Shown piece by piece: positions 43,878-52,548 of a stretch of 64,000 bases of DNA. The notes beneath the pieces are model-generated. The model made no database searches. It had not been told where the DNA came from and worked only from the letters and a program-made list of their open reading frames with translations. The stretch is taken from positions 124,001 through 188,000 of the forward strand of contig MVRE01000006.1 in assembly GCA_002067895.1 (NCBI GenBank), in the 5' to 3' direction. The stretch's first letter is position 1; the number at the start of each line of letters is the position of its first letter. The DNA comes from Methanoregula sp. PtaU1.Bin051 (lineage in GTDB: Archaea > Halobacteriota > Methanomicrobia > Methanomicrobiales > Methanospirillaceae). The position numbers and the translations under genes are program-made.

Positions 43878-44057
43878 TCAGAACCGGGGTTTCCGGTGTT
43901 TCGGCAGGCAGTCCCGGCAATATACCGGTCTGCCTTCTGTGGGCTTGAATGGGACTTCGCATTCCTTTCCACAGTCCGAACAGGTCACTTTCGTCATCTC
44001 ACGGGGGCCAAAATTCCGTGGTCCCCTGCTGCCACCAAAATTATTTGATCCAAACAT
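43878..44057 (-). CDS. CxxC zinc-ribbon protein (CPxCGKECEVPFKPTEGRPVYC type)
   Basis: 59 residues: a Gly/Asn/Arg-rich tail (GSNNFGGSRGPRNFGPREM) followed by VTCSDCGKECEVPFKP and RPVYCRDCLPKH, forming one zinc site. This short family is widespread in bacteria and archaea, often fused to RNA-associated Gly-Arg regions, and is thought to bind RNA or zinc; the role is unresolved. Start ATG 44057, stop TGA at 43878-43880. It is divergent from the S17e gene. Confidence 0.85.
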   Translation of the reverse strand: MFGSNNFGGSRGPRNFGPREMTKVTCSDCGKECEVPFKPTEGRPVYCRDCLPKHRKPRF

Positions 44058-44217
44058 AGGGTGTTACTCAAACAGTCTCAATTTTGAAAACTGTGCACCA
44101 TCATACGGTCGCAAGCTATAAAAAATGGCGCTCCGGACTCCGGCCCATCCGGCCGTCCGGCAACCATAGCCTTATCCCTCCGGACAGCATGTAAACCGTA
44201 GAATCGCCGGAGCTACC

Positions 44218-44409
44218 ATGGGAATCAAACCGTCCTATATAAAGACCATCGGCACCGAACTCTTGAAAACGCAGCCGGAGAACTTCTCGAAAAATTTCGA
44301 GGAGAACAAGCAGCAGCCGGGACTCTCGGCAAAGATCGGAAGCAAGCGCGTCCGGAACCGGATCGCCGGCTTCATCACGAGAAAAGTCAATACCAAGAAA
44401 CACTCGTAA
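44218..44409 (+). CDS. rps17e: Ribosomal protein S17e, paralogue 1
   Basis: A 63-residue protein of the archaeal small ribosomal subunit: IKPSYIKTIGTELLKTQPENF, then SKRVRNRIAGFITRKVNTKK. It is full length for archaeal S17e. A second gene at 47051 encodes a copy that differs at about ten positions. The start ATG 44218 follows a GAGCTACC leader. Which copy is in the ribosome, or whether both are, cannot be told from sequence. Confidence 0.95.
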   Translation: MGIKPSYIKTIGTELLKTQPENFSKNFEENKQQPGLSAKIGSKRVRNRIAGFITRKVNTKKHS

Positions 44410-44510
44410 TCCCTTTTTTTACCAGGGAATGCATTCCCTGCAGGCCCCCTTCATTTCGCCCGGCCAGCCGATACCAAATACTATTATCCCGCTACCGTCA
44501 ACCTTCTGCC

Positions 44511-44948
44511 ATGTCACTGACAGAATCCCGGAAAAAAGAAGTCATCAGCACGATGGACGCGTATGCCACGGCATACCGGAAAAAGGATATCAGGACATTA
44601 TCGGAGATCTTCTCTTCCGACATCACCGGGTACGGCAGCGGGCCCGACGAGATCATCGGCAACCATGCCGACTTCCTCCGGCAGACAAGGCGCGACATGA
44701 GCCAGGCGGACATTTTTGCCGTAGAATTTACGGAACGGAAAATCTTCGGCGAGGGCCGGGTCGCGTGGGCGACGTCAAAGACCGAGATTGCGTTCACGGT
44801 TGACGGGGGAAAAACGAAGCAGACGCTTCACGGCAGGTCGACGATGGTGCTCAGAAACACCGGCAGCCGGTGGTTAATTGAGCAGCTCCACTTCTCCATG
44901 CCGTACGGCGGACAGGCCGCGGGCCAGTCGTTTCCCGGCGCCAAGTAA
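44511..44948 (+). CDS. NTF2-like/SnoaL-like protein
   Basis: 145 residues: a cone-shaped alpha+beta fold with the usual order of a helix (VISTMDAYATAYRKKDIRTLSEIFSSD), then ITGYGSGPDEIIGNHADF and three beta strands (GRVAWATSKTEIAF, HGRSTMVLRNTGSRWLIEQLHFSM). It resembles the SnoaL_3/DUF4440-like families; related proteins are polyketide cyclases, ketosteroid isomerases or scaffolds, so no reaction can be assigned. It is on the same strand as rps17e. Confidence 0.82.
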   Translation: MSLTESRKKEVISTMDAYATAYRKKDIRTLSEIFSSDITGYGSGPDEIIGNHADFLRQTRRDMSQADIFAVEFTERKIFGEGRVAWATSKTEIAFTVDGGKTKQTLHGRSTMVLRNTGSRWLIEQLHFSMPYGGQAAGQSFPGAK

Positions 44949-45189
44949 CTATCCTGTTTCTTTGCCGACCTTCAGGCAGACCAAGCAGTCAGGCTGTAAC
45001 TCACGTTCTTGCGGATGGCAGGCAATGACCTCATCGCGGATATCGTAATCCCTGCCTGATCCCCATCCTTTTTTTGCGGGATTAAAAAAAAGACCATCAG
45101 ACCGGTACCGGCAACAACGGCACCTGCCACGTTCTCAAGGTTTTTTTGCCAGCAGTGCAAGAAAGGGGTGTAAAGGAGCGCATGACAGC

Positions 45190-45666
45190 ATGGACCCGTT
45201 TAAAATCCCGAAGATGAAAAAGGCAGAGTACGACTCCCTGATTAAGCGCCAGTACGTCTCCCGCATCGCCTTTATTGGTGGCGGCGAGCCCTACATCGCA
45301 CCATTCCTCTACGTCTTTGACGGTAAGCACATGTATTTCCTCTCAACGAACTACGGCAGGAAGATCGAATATTTCAGGTCGGACCCGAAGGTCTGCGTCG
45401 AGGTCGAGGAGTACGTGCCCGACCTCTCCTCCTTCATGTTCGTAAGCCTGCAGGGATCGCTTGAGGAAGTCACCGGGCCGCAGGAGAAGAAGAAGATCCG
45501 GGAGCAGTTCGTCCGGATGATCGCAAAGAACCTCCTCTCGGGACATGTTCTCACCGCACTCGGCCACCCGCAGCAGGATCCCCCGGAGGCAATCGCACGG
45601 GAAGATCGCTCTCTGGTCTGGAAGCTTACCGCGGTGAAGGATATTGTTGCCCTTAAAAACGGGTGA
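45190..45666 (+). CDS. Pyridoxamine 5'-phosphate oxidase-like flavin/F420-binding protein
   Basis: 158 residues of the split-barrel family: IKRQYVSRIAFIGGGEPYIAPFLYVF, then YFLSTNYGRKIEYFRSDPKVCVEVEEY, a standard start for FMN- or F420-binding members, and a C-terminal helix. Similar small proteins in methanogens include F420-dependent and heme-related oxidoreductases and nitroimidazole-reductase-like forms; the substrate is open. The ATG at 45190 is close to an AGGAGCGCATGAC leader. Confidence 0.85.
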   Translation: MDPFKIPKMKKAEYDSLIKRQYVSRIAFIGGGEPYIAPFLYVFDGKHMYFLSTNYGRKIEYFRSDPKVCVEVEEYVPDLSSFMFVSLQGSLEEVTGPQEKKKIREQFVRMIAKNLLSGHVLTALGHPQQDPPEAIAREDRSLVWKLTAVKDIVALKNG

Positions 45667-45792
45667 CTTCTCTTCTCTTTTGCATAGAGCGGCAGGATAC
45701 CGGTCTGAGAGCAAGGACCATCTCTCCGGTCGTTGCAGGCAACGATTGTAAATAACCCATCTTTTATCAACTGCGCAACAGAAGATACGGGT

Positions 45793-46386
45793 ATGCGCCC
45801 CGTTCTTCTCCTGATTACGGCCATTGCAGTCCTCCTCATTCTTGTCCTGCTCCTCGTCCTCTCCTCTGCAGAATCCGTTCCCTACACGGTCCGGATGAAT
45901 GCCGGGGAGATAGAGATCCGGCACTACCCGGCGCTCGTTATCGCCACAGTCGACAGCGATTCGGACGAATCCGGGTTCAACATGCTCTTATCCTACATCT
46001 CCGGCAACAATGCGGTCCGCAGCAAAATCCCGATGACCGCTCCCGTCATAACATCACAGAAAATACCGATGACCGCACCGGTCATCTCCGATGCGAACAT
46101 GATGGCATTCGTGTTGCCGGCCGGCATGTCGCGGGAGGAAACGCCCGACCCGCTCGATCCCCGTGTGCGGATCGAGACGATCCCGGAGCGGGACGTTGCG
46201 GTCATCCGTTTTGCAGGGTATGCGCAGAAGCAGGAAGCCGATGCCGCAACGGCACGGCTTATTCAGGGACTGGAGCAGGCCGGAATCAAGACAGCAGGAA
46301 GCGCATTCCTGATGCGTTACGATGCGCCGTGGACGCCCGGGTTTCTCCGCAGGAACGAGGTGGGAATAGAGGTCCGGCGCCCGTGA
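45793..46386 (+). CDS. SOUL-family heme-binding protein, membrane-anchored
   Basis: 197 residues with an N-terminal membrane helix (LLLITAIAVLLILVLLLVLS), then a SOUL/HBP domain: YTVRMNAGEIEIRHYPALVIATV at its start, SKIPMTAPVITSQKIPMTAPVI (the characteristic double IPMTAPVI, here as two tandem repeats), and ERDVAVIRFAGYAQKQ. Binds heme or tetrapyrrole in known cases. The start at ATG 45793 gives a direct anchor. Confidence 0.9.
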   Translation: MRPVLLLITAIAVLLILVLLLVLSSAESVPYTVRMNAGEIEIRHYPALVIATVDSDSDESGFNMLLSYISGNNAVRSKIPMTAPVITSQKIPMTAPVISDANMMAFVLPAGMSREETPDPLDPRVRIETIPERDVAVIRFAGYAQKQEADAATARLIQGLEQAGIKTAGSAFLMRYDAPWTPGFLRRNEVGIEVRRP

Positions 46387-46470
46387 TCGCCGGATCCCCC
46401 CGCAGTCTGAAAAATGCCCCCCCGCGGTCCTGCAAACAATTGATACAGGGCAGAACAGATCCTTATCCAG

Positions 46471-46968
46471 ATGATTGAGTTCTCCCCGGTTGAGGAACAG
46501 GATCTCGGGACGATCAAGGACATCTACGACCACTACATCCTCAACTCGACCGCAACCTTCCATGACGGGAAGATCACGACAGACGAACTGAAGGAGTTCC
46601 TGTTCATCGACAACCCGAAGTACCCTTCGTTCCTCATCCGTAAGAACGGCGAAACGATCGGGTACTGTTTCCTGACCCGGTACAAAAAAAGGCAGGCCTA
46701 TGACCGGACGGCGGAGCTGAGTATCTACTTAAAACCCGCCCACACCGGCAGGGGCACCGGGACAATCGCCATGAAGTTCCTCGAGGATGCCGCACGAAAA
46801 GCCGGCATCCGTGTGCTGATCGCGACCCTGTCGGCCGACAACCGCGAGAGCATCCGGCTTTTAGAGAAGGCAAATTTCACAAAATGCGCTCACTTAAAAA
46901 ACGTCGGCGAGAAGTTCGGGAAAGTGCTGGACGTTGTCATGTACGAAAAAGAGCTCAAAGTCTCCTGA
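46471..46968 (+). CDS. GNAT-family N-acetyltransferase (phosphinothricin-acetyltransferase-like)
   Basis: 165 residues. Seen: IYDHYILNSTATF at the N-terminus, the acceptor segment YCFLTRYKKRQAYDRTAELSIYL, and the acetyl-CoA loop HTGRGTGTIAMKFL (Q/R-x-x-G-x-G/A), then ATLSADNRESIRLLEKANF. This combination is typical of the phosphinothricin/methionine-sulfoximine branch, which acetylates toxic amino-acid analogues. Real substrate unknown. Confidence 0.9.
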   Translation: MIEFSPVEEQDLGTIKDIYDHYILNSTATFHDGKITTDELKEFLFIDNPKYPSFLIRKNGETIGYCFLTRYKKRQAYDRTAELSIYLKPAHTGRGTGTIAMKFLEDAARKAGIRVLIATLSADNRESIRLLEKANFTKCAHLKNVGEKFGKVLDVVMYEKELKVS

Positions 46969-47050
46969 CGGGCCGGCCATCGCTTACGACCAATACATAC
47001 CCTTATGTGTTCTCACCGCCTTTAAAACACAGCACTTTGAGGAATTATTC

Positions 47051-47242
47051 ATGGGAATCAAGCCTTCATACATAAAAACCATCGGTAACGAACTTTTAAA
47101 AACCCAGCCGGAGAACTTTACGAAAAACTTCGACGAGAACAAGCAGCAGCTGTCATTATCGGCAAAGATCCCGAGCAAGGGTGTCCGGAACCGGATCGCC
47201 GGCTACATCACAAGAAAGATCAATACGAAAAAACGCTCGTAA
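47051..47242 (+). CDS. rps17e: Ribosomal protein S17e, paralogue 2
   Basis: 63 residues: IKPSYIKTIGNELLKTQPENF and SKGVRNRIAGYITRKINTKK. Compared with the copy at 44218 it has conservative changes such as S/T, E/D and R/G, and all core residues are kept in both. The gene is 2.8 kb from the first copy on the same strand and has its own leader containing a TTTAAAAC TATA-like string about 30 bases before ATG 47051. Confidence 0.95.
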   Translation: MGIKPSYIKTIGNELLKTQPENFTKNFDENKQQLSLSAKIPSKGVRNRIAGYITRKINTKKRS

Positions 47243-47383
47243 TCTTTTTTCTTGATATTTTCTTTCGTCCGGACCTTCAGGAAACACAGGGTTTTACCGT
47301 TTATGGTGAGCAGGGACGGGCCTGAGAACAGGCGTCTGTCTGTAAAGCACAACTGCCAAGAATGCCGGAAAAAATAAATCCGA

Positions 47384-48286
47384 TTATACCTTTGCAAGCA
47401 CCGAAGCCATCAGCTTGTCGTATGATCCCCTGAGCATGTCGGTTGCGGCCTCGAACGCGGTGAACATCTGAGGGGAGATCTCCTTGTTTTTCCCGTATTC
47501 GGACAAGAGCTTGTCGCCCGCCACCTGGAATGCGACAGATGCGGTCATCATCTCCTGGTACTGCTGTGAAATAACCTCGTTCTTTCTGGCGCTCAGATAC
47601 GGCGAAGTCTTGAACGCCTCTGCCTGGGTGTTGAACCGGGCCATCGCCGCATCGAATTCCGCCATTTCCTCGGGTTCATTAATGACAACATGCTCGAGCA
47701 ACTCGCTGACGGATATCAGCAGGTCCGCCTGCATCTTCCGGAGGCTGATCGCTGCGCCGGTCGCTGTGGAAGGGTCGAGGGTTTTTGCGGGCAGCGAGGC
47801 GTAATATGTATCCGCATACTTTGTGTAAGCAGCCCGCATCGCCTCGAAATCATCCTCGAACTTCTGGATGTTTTCAGGTTTTACCGTTTTCTTTGCGTCA
47901 TACTCGCGGATGATCGCAAGGGCGGAGACGGTCGCCGCTGTCCTCGTTTCATCGAGCCTGCCGTAATCGTAGCGGACCTGCTGGACCGGCTGCGCCGGCC
48001 CGAACTTGTACCAGAATTTGTCGGCAGCGATACCCGACTCGACAAAGTTCTCGAGCGCTTCCGTCTTCTCGGCCTCCTGCCCCGAGGCAACATACTCCAG
48101 CACCTCGTTTATACCGTCCAGCGTTTTTACATAGGTCTCGCCGAACAGGAGTGCGGTCTCGGTAGTAGCGGCCGGTGATGCCGGGGCGGTAGTTGTTGCT
48201 GAAGGGCCGGGAGCGGTGCACCCTGCTGCAGTGATCATTGCTGCAACAAGGAACGTAAGAATCGTACCAATAGCCAGTCTTTTCAT
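47384..48286 (-). CDS. Secreted lipoprotein, helical, unknown
   Basis: 300 residues. N-terminus MKRLAIGTILTFLVAAMITAAGC is a lipoprotein signal with a lipobox cysteine at 23, then a Thr/Ala/Pro-rich linker, then a long alpha-helical domain (about 240 residues) with repeated motifs such as FEDDFEAMRAAYTKYADTYYA. It looks like a four-helix-bundle sensor or scaffold domain but has no recognisable partner. The start and lipobox are clear. Confidence 0.75.
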   Translation of the reverse strand: MKRLAIGTILTFLVAAMITAAGCTAPGPSATTTAPASPAATTETALLFGETYVKTLDGINEVLEYVASGQEAEKTEALENFVESGIAADKFWYKFGPAQPVQQVRYDYGRLDETRTAATVSALAIIREYDAKKTVKPENIQKFEDDFEAMRAAYTKYADTYYASLPAKTLDPSTATGAAISLRKMQADLLISVSELLEHVVINEPEEMAEFDAAMARFNTQAEAFKTSPYLSARKNEVISQQYQEMMTASVAFQVAGDKLLSEYGKNKEISPQMFTAFEAATDMLRGSYDKLMASVLAKV

Positions 48287-48521
48287 GATTGAGTGATCAC
48301 CCGAGGGGATAATAAGTCCATTGATCTTTCAACCGATGTCCGTCATCCAGCCCTGAATTCAGCCGGTTATGCAAAGTTTTTTGTATCGTGATACCTACCA
48401 TCTCATATCCAAATCTTTGTATAATACAGAAGCAATCCTCCTGCCGGAAGATTGAATGCCGGTACTTCCTGCAGCGGGTAGGTGCGGGCAACCCGGGAGA
48501 AAACCCCCCTGAAGGAAAAAT

Positions 48522-49055
48522 GTGATGGAGATGGAGAAAAAAGAGATCGCACTCATCGCAGTCCTGCTTGCCGCAGGCACGGTCCTGCAGTACTTCCTCT
48601 CGATGCTGCATACCCTGCTCATACCGGACGTGATCACGGCATTTTACTGCCTTGCAGTCATCCGCTTCAGGCCAGCGATAAACGAGGCGTTCGGTATCGG
48701 CATTGCCGGCGGATTCCTCTCGATGCTGATCCCGGGCTCCATCCTTGCCCCGGCAAACCTTGTCAGCGGACCGGCAGGAGCATACGGGTGTTACTATTTT
48801 TACGAACTCTTCAGGGACAACACGGACTTATCCCCGATGATTGCGACATTTGTAGCAACGCTTGTTTCCGGTTTCACCTTCGTTCTGGTCGCAACTGTCT
48901 TTGTTTTCGGAACAATCCTTGCCACGTTTAAAAATTTCGGGGATTTCATGGGGGTATACATTCCCATCATTGTCCTGACCGCTGTGCTCAACGGGGTCAT
49001 CGTGCAGGTCCTCGCCATGTATCCGCGCCGGGTAGCTGACGGAAGATCAGGTTAA
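48522..49055 (+). CDS. TrpP-like / ECF S-component membrane protein
   Basis: 177 residues, five to six membrane helices. Seen: LIAVLLAAGTVLQYFLSML, LAVIRFRPAINEAFGIGIAGGFLSMLIPGS and LVSGPAGAYGCYYFYELF. The FRPAxNEAFGIGxxGGFLSM pattern fits tryptophan-uptake TrpP and related ECF substrate-binding proteins. Tryptophan is a possible substrate; no ATPase partner is nearby. ATG 48522 with a GAAAAATGTG leader; a second ATG at 48525 could be used. Confidence 0.7.
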   Translation: MMEMEKKEIALIAVLLAAGTVLQYFLSMLHTLLIPDVITAFYCLAVIRFRPAINEAFGIGIAGGFLSMLIPGSILAPANLVSGPAGAYGCYYFYELFRDNTDLSPMIATFVATLVSGFTFVLVATVFVFGTILATFKNFGDFMGVYIPIIVLTAVLNGVIVQVLAMYPRRVADGRSG

Positions 49056-49058
49056 ATA

Positions 49059-49080
49059 CAACCGCACCTTTTTTTTTAAG
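49059..49080. terminator. Poly-T terminator between convergent genes
   Basis: CCTTTTTTTTTTAAG lies between the ends of the TrpP-like gene and the flavin reductase gene, a U-tract on the plus-strand transcript. Archaeal termination often uses such U-runs. No stem is needed; none strong is seen. Confidence 0.5.
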
Positions 49081-49109
49081 CCCGTCCTTTCTGCGTTAGA
49101 AGAAAGCAC

Positions 49110-49670
49110 TCATTTTTTCCGGTACTTCTTCCCTGCAGAGAACGCCTTCTCCACTTCTTTCCCCACGCCGAAATAGGCAGAATTGTAGTACATGATCGGG
49201 TCGACCTTTGAAATATCCGGTTTCCCGTTGACGACACACGCCTTATCAGCATGAATCTCGACGACCTCGCCGATGTGCAGCTGGTGGCTCCCGCAGTCAA
49301 CGGACGTAAACAGCCGGCACTCGATGCCTACCGGGCACTCCTCCGCAAGCGGGGCGGTCTTCAGCTTCCCGTAGAACGAGGCAAAGACCTTTGACTTGTC
49401 CTCCCGCGAACCGGAGACAATCCCGCAGAAATCGGTCTTAACAACCTGTTTTACCGAAGGCACGTTCAGGCTGAACGTTTTGTTCTCAAGGATCCCTTTC
49501 GCGGTGTATCGTTCCTTGTTGATCGCAACGCAGACCATCGGCGGCACAAGGCAGGCGACCGTGGCCCACGCGGCGGTCATGTAGTTCGGCTTTCCGTTCA
49601 CGTTTGCACCAACAAGCACGGTTGGCATGACACTCATGTACGGCATCGGGCCGACTGCTACCTTCTCCAT
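49110..49670 (-). CDS. Flavin reductase-like FMN-binding protein
   Basis: 186 residues of the flavin-reductase-like family (flavoredoxin type). Seen: PTVLVGANVNGKPNYMTAAWATVACLVPPMVCVAIN near the N-terminus for flavin binding, ENKTFSLNVPS, and HQLHIGEVVEIHADK. Reduces or binds FMN with NAD(P)H or F420 in an anaerobe; the electron donor is unknown. It converges on the TrpP-like gene. Confidence 0.9.
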   Translation of the reverse strand: MEKVAVGPMPYMSVMPTVLVGANVNGKPNYMTAAWATVACLVPPMVCVAINKERYTAKGILENKTFSLNVPSVKQVVKTDFCGIVSGSREDKSKVFASFYGKLKTAPLAEECPVGIECRLFTSVDCGSHQLHIGEVVEIHADKACVVNGKPDISKVDPIMYYNSAYFGVGKEVEKAFSAGKKYRKK

Positions 49671-49742
49671 GTTTTCACCGTGGTAATGTTGCAGGCAAAA
49701 AATAACAAGATTTTCATACCCGGTCAGGAAAAAGATCCGTCC

Positions 49743-50045
49743 ATGACAGTCTCAACATACACCATCAGGCAGTTCGGTATTGTCAGTGTCGGAAAATTCT
49801 TCGCGGTCTTCGGGTTGGTCGGGGGTTTCTTTGCAGGGATCCTTCTTGCTGTCGGCGTAGGTGCGATGACATCGGTAATGGGCGCTCCCGGCGTCGGGAT
49901 CGGTGCAGGGATCATGACATTCGTCATCGTAATCATCGCCGGAGGAGTCCTCGGGTTCATCAGCGGTGCAATCGTGGCCGTTATCTACAACATCGTTCTC
50001 GGCGCCTCGGGCGGGATCGAGATAGACCTTGAGGTAAAGGCGTGA
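49743..50045 (+). CDS. Small two-helix membrane protein
   Basis: 100 residues from ATG 49743: TIRQFGIVSVGKFFAVFGLVGGFFAGILLAV and IMTFVIVIIAGGVLGFISGAIVAVIYNIVL, ending IDLEVKA. A Gly-rich hydrophobic protein of the DUF3566-like layout (RQFxxxSVxKxxxxFGLVxG). Unknown role. The chosen ATG gives the usual family start; upstream in-frame Met codons add a non-hydrophobic leader that is not conserved in form. Confidence 0.7.
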   Translation: MTVSTYTIRQFGIVSVGKFFAVFGLVGGFFAGILLAVGVGAMTSVMGAPGVGIGAGIMTFVIVIIAGGVLGFISGAIVAVIYNIVLGASGGIEIDLEVKA

Positions 50046-50070
50046 TCCTGTAAAACAACATCCCCGTGTG

Positions 50071-50083
50071 AAAATTTTTATCG
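50071..50083 (+). promoter_or_regulatory. TATA-like box of the 50107 gene
   Basis: AAAATTTTTATCG lies 24-36 bases before ATG 50107, at the spacing expected for a transcript that starts at or near the ATG. No ribosome site lies between, so the message may be leaderless. Confidence 0.45.
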
Positions 50084-50106
50084 AATCAAAAATTGCAGGT
50101 TTCATC

Positions 50107-50619
50107 ATGCAGGAACCGGTATGCTATGAAAATTATCCCGTCAGTATCGTGATCGCATCAAACCTCCTCTCGCTCCTGATGTATGTCATCGGCGTATACC
50201 TCGTGTACCAGCTCTGGCAGGTTCTCGTCATCCCGTATCTCCTCTTTATCCTCCTTCTTGAATACCGGCTCCTCTCGAAGCACTGCGTGGACTGCTACTA
50301 TTACGGGAAAACATGTGCGTTCGGCAAGGGAAAACTCTCCGGTAAGATCTTTCCGAAAGGATCCCCGGAACGGTTCTGCAGTATGAAGGTTACGTGGAAG
50401 GACATCCTGCCGGATTTCCTCGTTTTCCTCATACCGGTCATCGCCGGCATCGTAATCCTGCCGGGCACGTTCAGCGTCGTCATCCTCGCTCTCGTAATCA
50501 TCCTGCTTGTACTCGGTTTTGCCGGTAACGCGCTCGTGCGGGGGCGGCTTGCCTGCAGGTACTGTAAGCAAAAGGAGACCGGGTGCCCGGCGCTTGCCAT
50601 GTTTGAGAAGAAGGCCTGA
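50107..50619 (+). CDS. Cys-rich membrane protein, unknown
   Basis: 170 residues from ATG 50107. Two hydrophobic regions (SIVIASNLLSLLMYVIGVYLVYQLW...LLFILLLEYRLL) and a second pair near the end (FLVFLIPVIAGIVILPGTFSVVILALVIILLVLGF). Between and after them lie cysteine groups: HCVDCYYYGKTCAFGKG, RFCSM and CRYCKQKETGC. Such Cys sets may bind metal. Not recognised, but composition and repeated CxxC pattern make it credible. Confidence 0.7.
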   Translation: MQEPVCYENYPVSIVIASNLLSLLMYVIGVYLVYQLWQVLVIPYLLFILLLEYRLLSKHCVDCYYYGKTCAFGKGKLSGKIFPKGSPERFCSMKVTWKDILPDFLVFLIPVIAGIVILPGTFSVVILALVIILLVLGFAGNALVRGRLACRYCKQKETGCPALAMFEKKA

Positions 50620-50718
50620 CAGATTGTTTACCGGAGATTTTCATGTGATGGGAAGATGCCCTGCCGGATTGACCGGGTGCCGGGTAAATTATTTTAACAA
50701 TCCGAAAAGACGCGTTTC

Positions 50719-51596
50719 ATGAGCGTGCATACAACGGAACTCTTCCCGCAAAACATGCCGGTCCGGAACAGGACAATAATTTCGGTCTGCGTCATCTCCA
50801 TTTCGATCTTTGTCTATATCATGGTAAGCGCCGATCTCCTCCCGTTGCTGGGCGTGCACCTCCCTCTCCTGCCCTTCATGGCGTACATGAAGATCGGGTC
50901 GGCGACCCTTGCAGCTTTTACCTGCTTCTGGTACTTCCGGGGCCTGCAGAAATGCCCTCATTGGGCTCATCGGGATCAGCGCAGTCCTCTGGCTTCTCGG
51001 GTTTTTTAAGCGGCCACCTCGGCCTGTTCGGCGGGACGTATTCCTATACCCCTGCCTTCCCGGGCCCCCCGATCGGCGGGACGCCGGTCTTCCTTGGTCT
51101 CGAACATTATGCCTATTACCTCTTCATATCCTATTTCATCGCGAACCTTCTTACAGACGGCGTTATCCTCTCATCGCAGGAGAGCTGGTGGAAGCGGGCA
51201 CTCTTCGTCTCGTTCATATCCAGCGCTGTCGTCATGGGGATCGACATGATGGCCGACCCGGTGCAGGTGAATGCGTTCCAGCAGTGGCACTGGACGGGCG
51301 GTTCGCCGTATTTCGGGATGCCGTACGGCAATTATTTCGTGTATATCCTCATCTATACCGTCATCCTCTTCGTCTTCAAGTTCCTGGAGGTCAGGCTCCA
51401 TGCCCGGGAGATCGGGACGCCCCTTCTGGCTGTCGCGTGCGTGCCGCTGATCATGCATCTCTCCCGTTTCATCGAGTACGGGTCTACGGAACTGCCGGGC
51501 CTGACGATTGTCGGGTGCTTCACCATGCTGCTGCCCTGCATCCTGGCATGCGACCGGCTGCTCTGTTATCTCAGAAAAAACCCTGAGACACTATGA
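50719..51596 (+). pseudogene. DUF422/carotenoid-hydratase-like (CruF) membrane protein, two frameshifts
   Basis: Three frames carry one protein. Frame A (50719 onward) gives the first helices through TCFWYFRGL; frame B (near 50950-51010) gives RNALIGLIGISAVLWLLGFF; frame C (about 51010 to 51596) gives GGTYSYTPAFPGPPIGG...MGIDMMADPVQVNAFQQW and the rest. The second change sits in a TTTTTT run at 51002-51007 and the first in or near GCAGAAATGCCC. The C-terminal half fits bisanhydrobacterioruberin hydratase/CruF. Two independent lesions suggest decay or poor homopolymer reads. Confidence 0.8.
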
Positions 51597-51752
51597 GCCG
51601 CCGGATAACTTTCCTGAACTAAATCCCTGACGTATGAAATGTAAGGAAAAAAATGAGATGAGCGGGTCAGGGGACCTTCTGAACATCCCGTGATCCGCTT
51701 CGGATGCCGTGGCAAACCTCCCCGGCGATTCTGCAACCCTGTGCGTTTACCA

Positions 51753-52238
51753 CTAATTTGCGGGCGGTCCGACGTTAATATCGCCCTTGGCAACGGGCCC
51801 GGTGCCGTACGCGACGCGGCTCCCGTTCCGGTCGAAGACGACAAACCCGACGATATCGGGAGTCTCCGTTACCTTCGATTTCGGCGGCCGGTTGTTCACC
51901 AGCATCACCCAGTACCGGCACCCGTGGATTTTTTTCCCCTCTTCAAACTCGTGCTTGCACCGCCCGGTGATGAAGAGTGTTGGGTTGTGCTTGCCATGGG
52001 AATTCACCTGCTCGATCGTATCCGTCCAGATCTTCCCCCGCGCGGAATCGGAGAGATCGATCGAGATCTCAAGGTTCCCGACCGGGTAATCGTCCGCTGC
52101 CGGATCAAATGTCATATTCACTTTAATCCTGAACTCACCGGAATGGACCGCATCCTTCCGGCTGGCAATGGCGACAATCGCATCGCCTTTCGCCCTGCTC
52201 AAAGTTGATACATGAATATCCGGAATCTGAACTGCCAT
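51753..52238 (-). CDS. Hypothetical protein, cytosolic beta-type
   Basis: 161 residues, no signal or membrane segment. Contains FRIKVNMTFDPAADDYPVGNLEISIDLSDSARGKIWTDTIEQVNSHGKH and WVMLVNNRPPKSKVTETPDIVGFVVFDRNG. A GAGGTGAAAC lies before ATG 52238. I do not recognise it, but the length, ribosome site and codon use support a real gene. A TTATTATACTATAT element near 52320 could be its TATA box. Confidence 0.6.
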   Translation of the reverse strand: MAVQIPDIHVSTLSRAKGDAIVAIASRKDAVHSGEFRIKVNMTFDPAADDYPVGNLEISIDLSDSARGKIWTDTIEQVNSHGKHNPTLFITGRCKHEFEEGKKIHGCRYWVMLVNNRPPKSKVTETPDIVGFVVFDRNGSRVAYGTGPVAKGDINVGPPAN

Positions 52239-52548
52239 GATGTTTCACCTCTGCCTCCTCTCCCTTCCTGTACCGGTCCGAACTGTATGGAACCATGACC
52301 AGTACAGCAGATGGGAATGATATAGTATAATAATAATCAATATAAAACAATTTTGTTGAAAATTCCTTCACTGCCGTTTTAGGTCATGTAAAATTCCACA
52401 CAATCAGACGGAGCGATTCCAAAACCCGGCGCCGGAATTCGTTGAGGTAAAAAAAAAGCGGAACGCCCTATGCCTGTCCGGCGCAATGGTCCGGTCGGCA
52501 TCCGCGCTCTATAATCCATACTGAAAGTTACGGCATCTGGCTGAACAT
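52239..52548. other. Gene-free gap
   Basis: About 310 bases with no supported gene. The left part carries AT-rich sequence (a TATTATACTATAT element on the minus strand at about 52320, probably the promoter of the 51753 gene); the rest shows nothing recognisable. Confidence 0.5.

Noticed and set aside
44972-45160. A fourth copy of the NVTGxIAGTG tail (ENVAGAVVAGTG) on the minus strand
   Set aside because: The resemblance is weak and limited to a few residues; the nucleotide match is not convincing.
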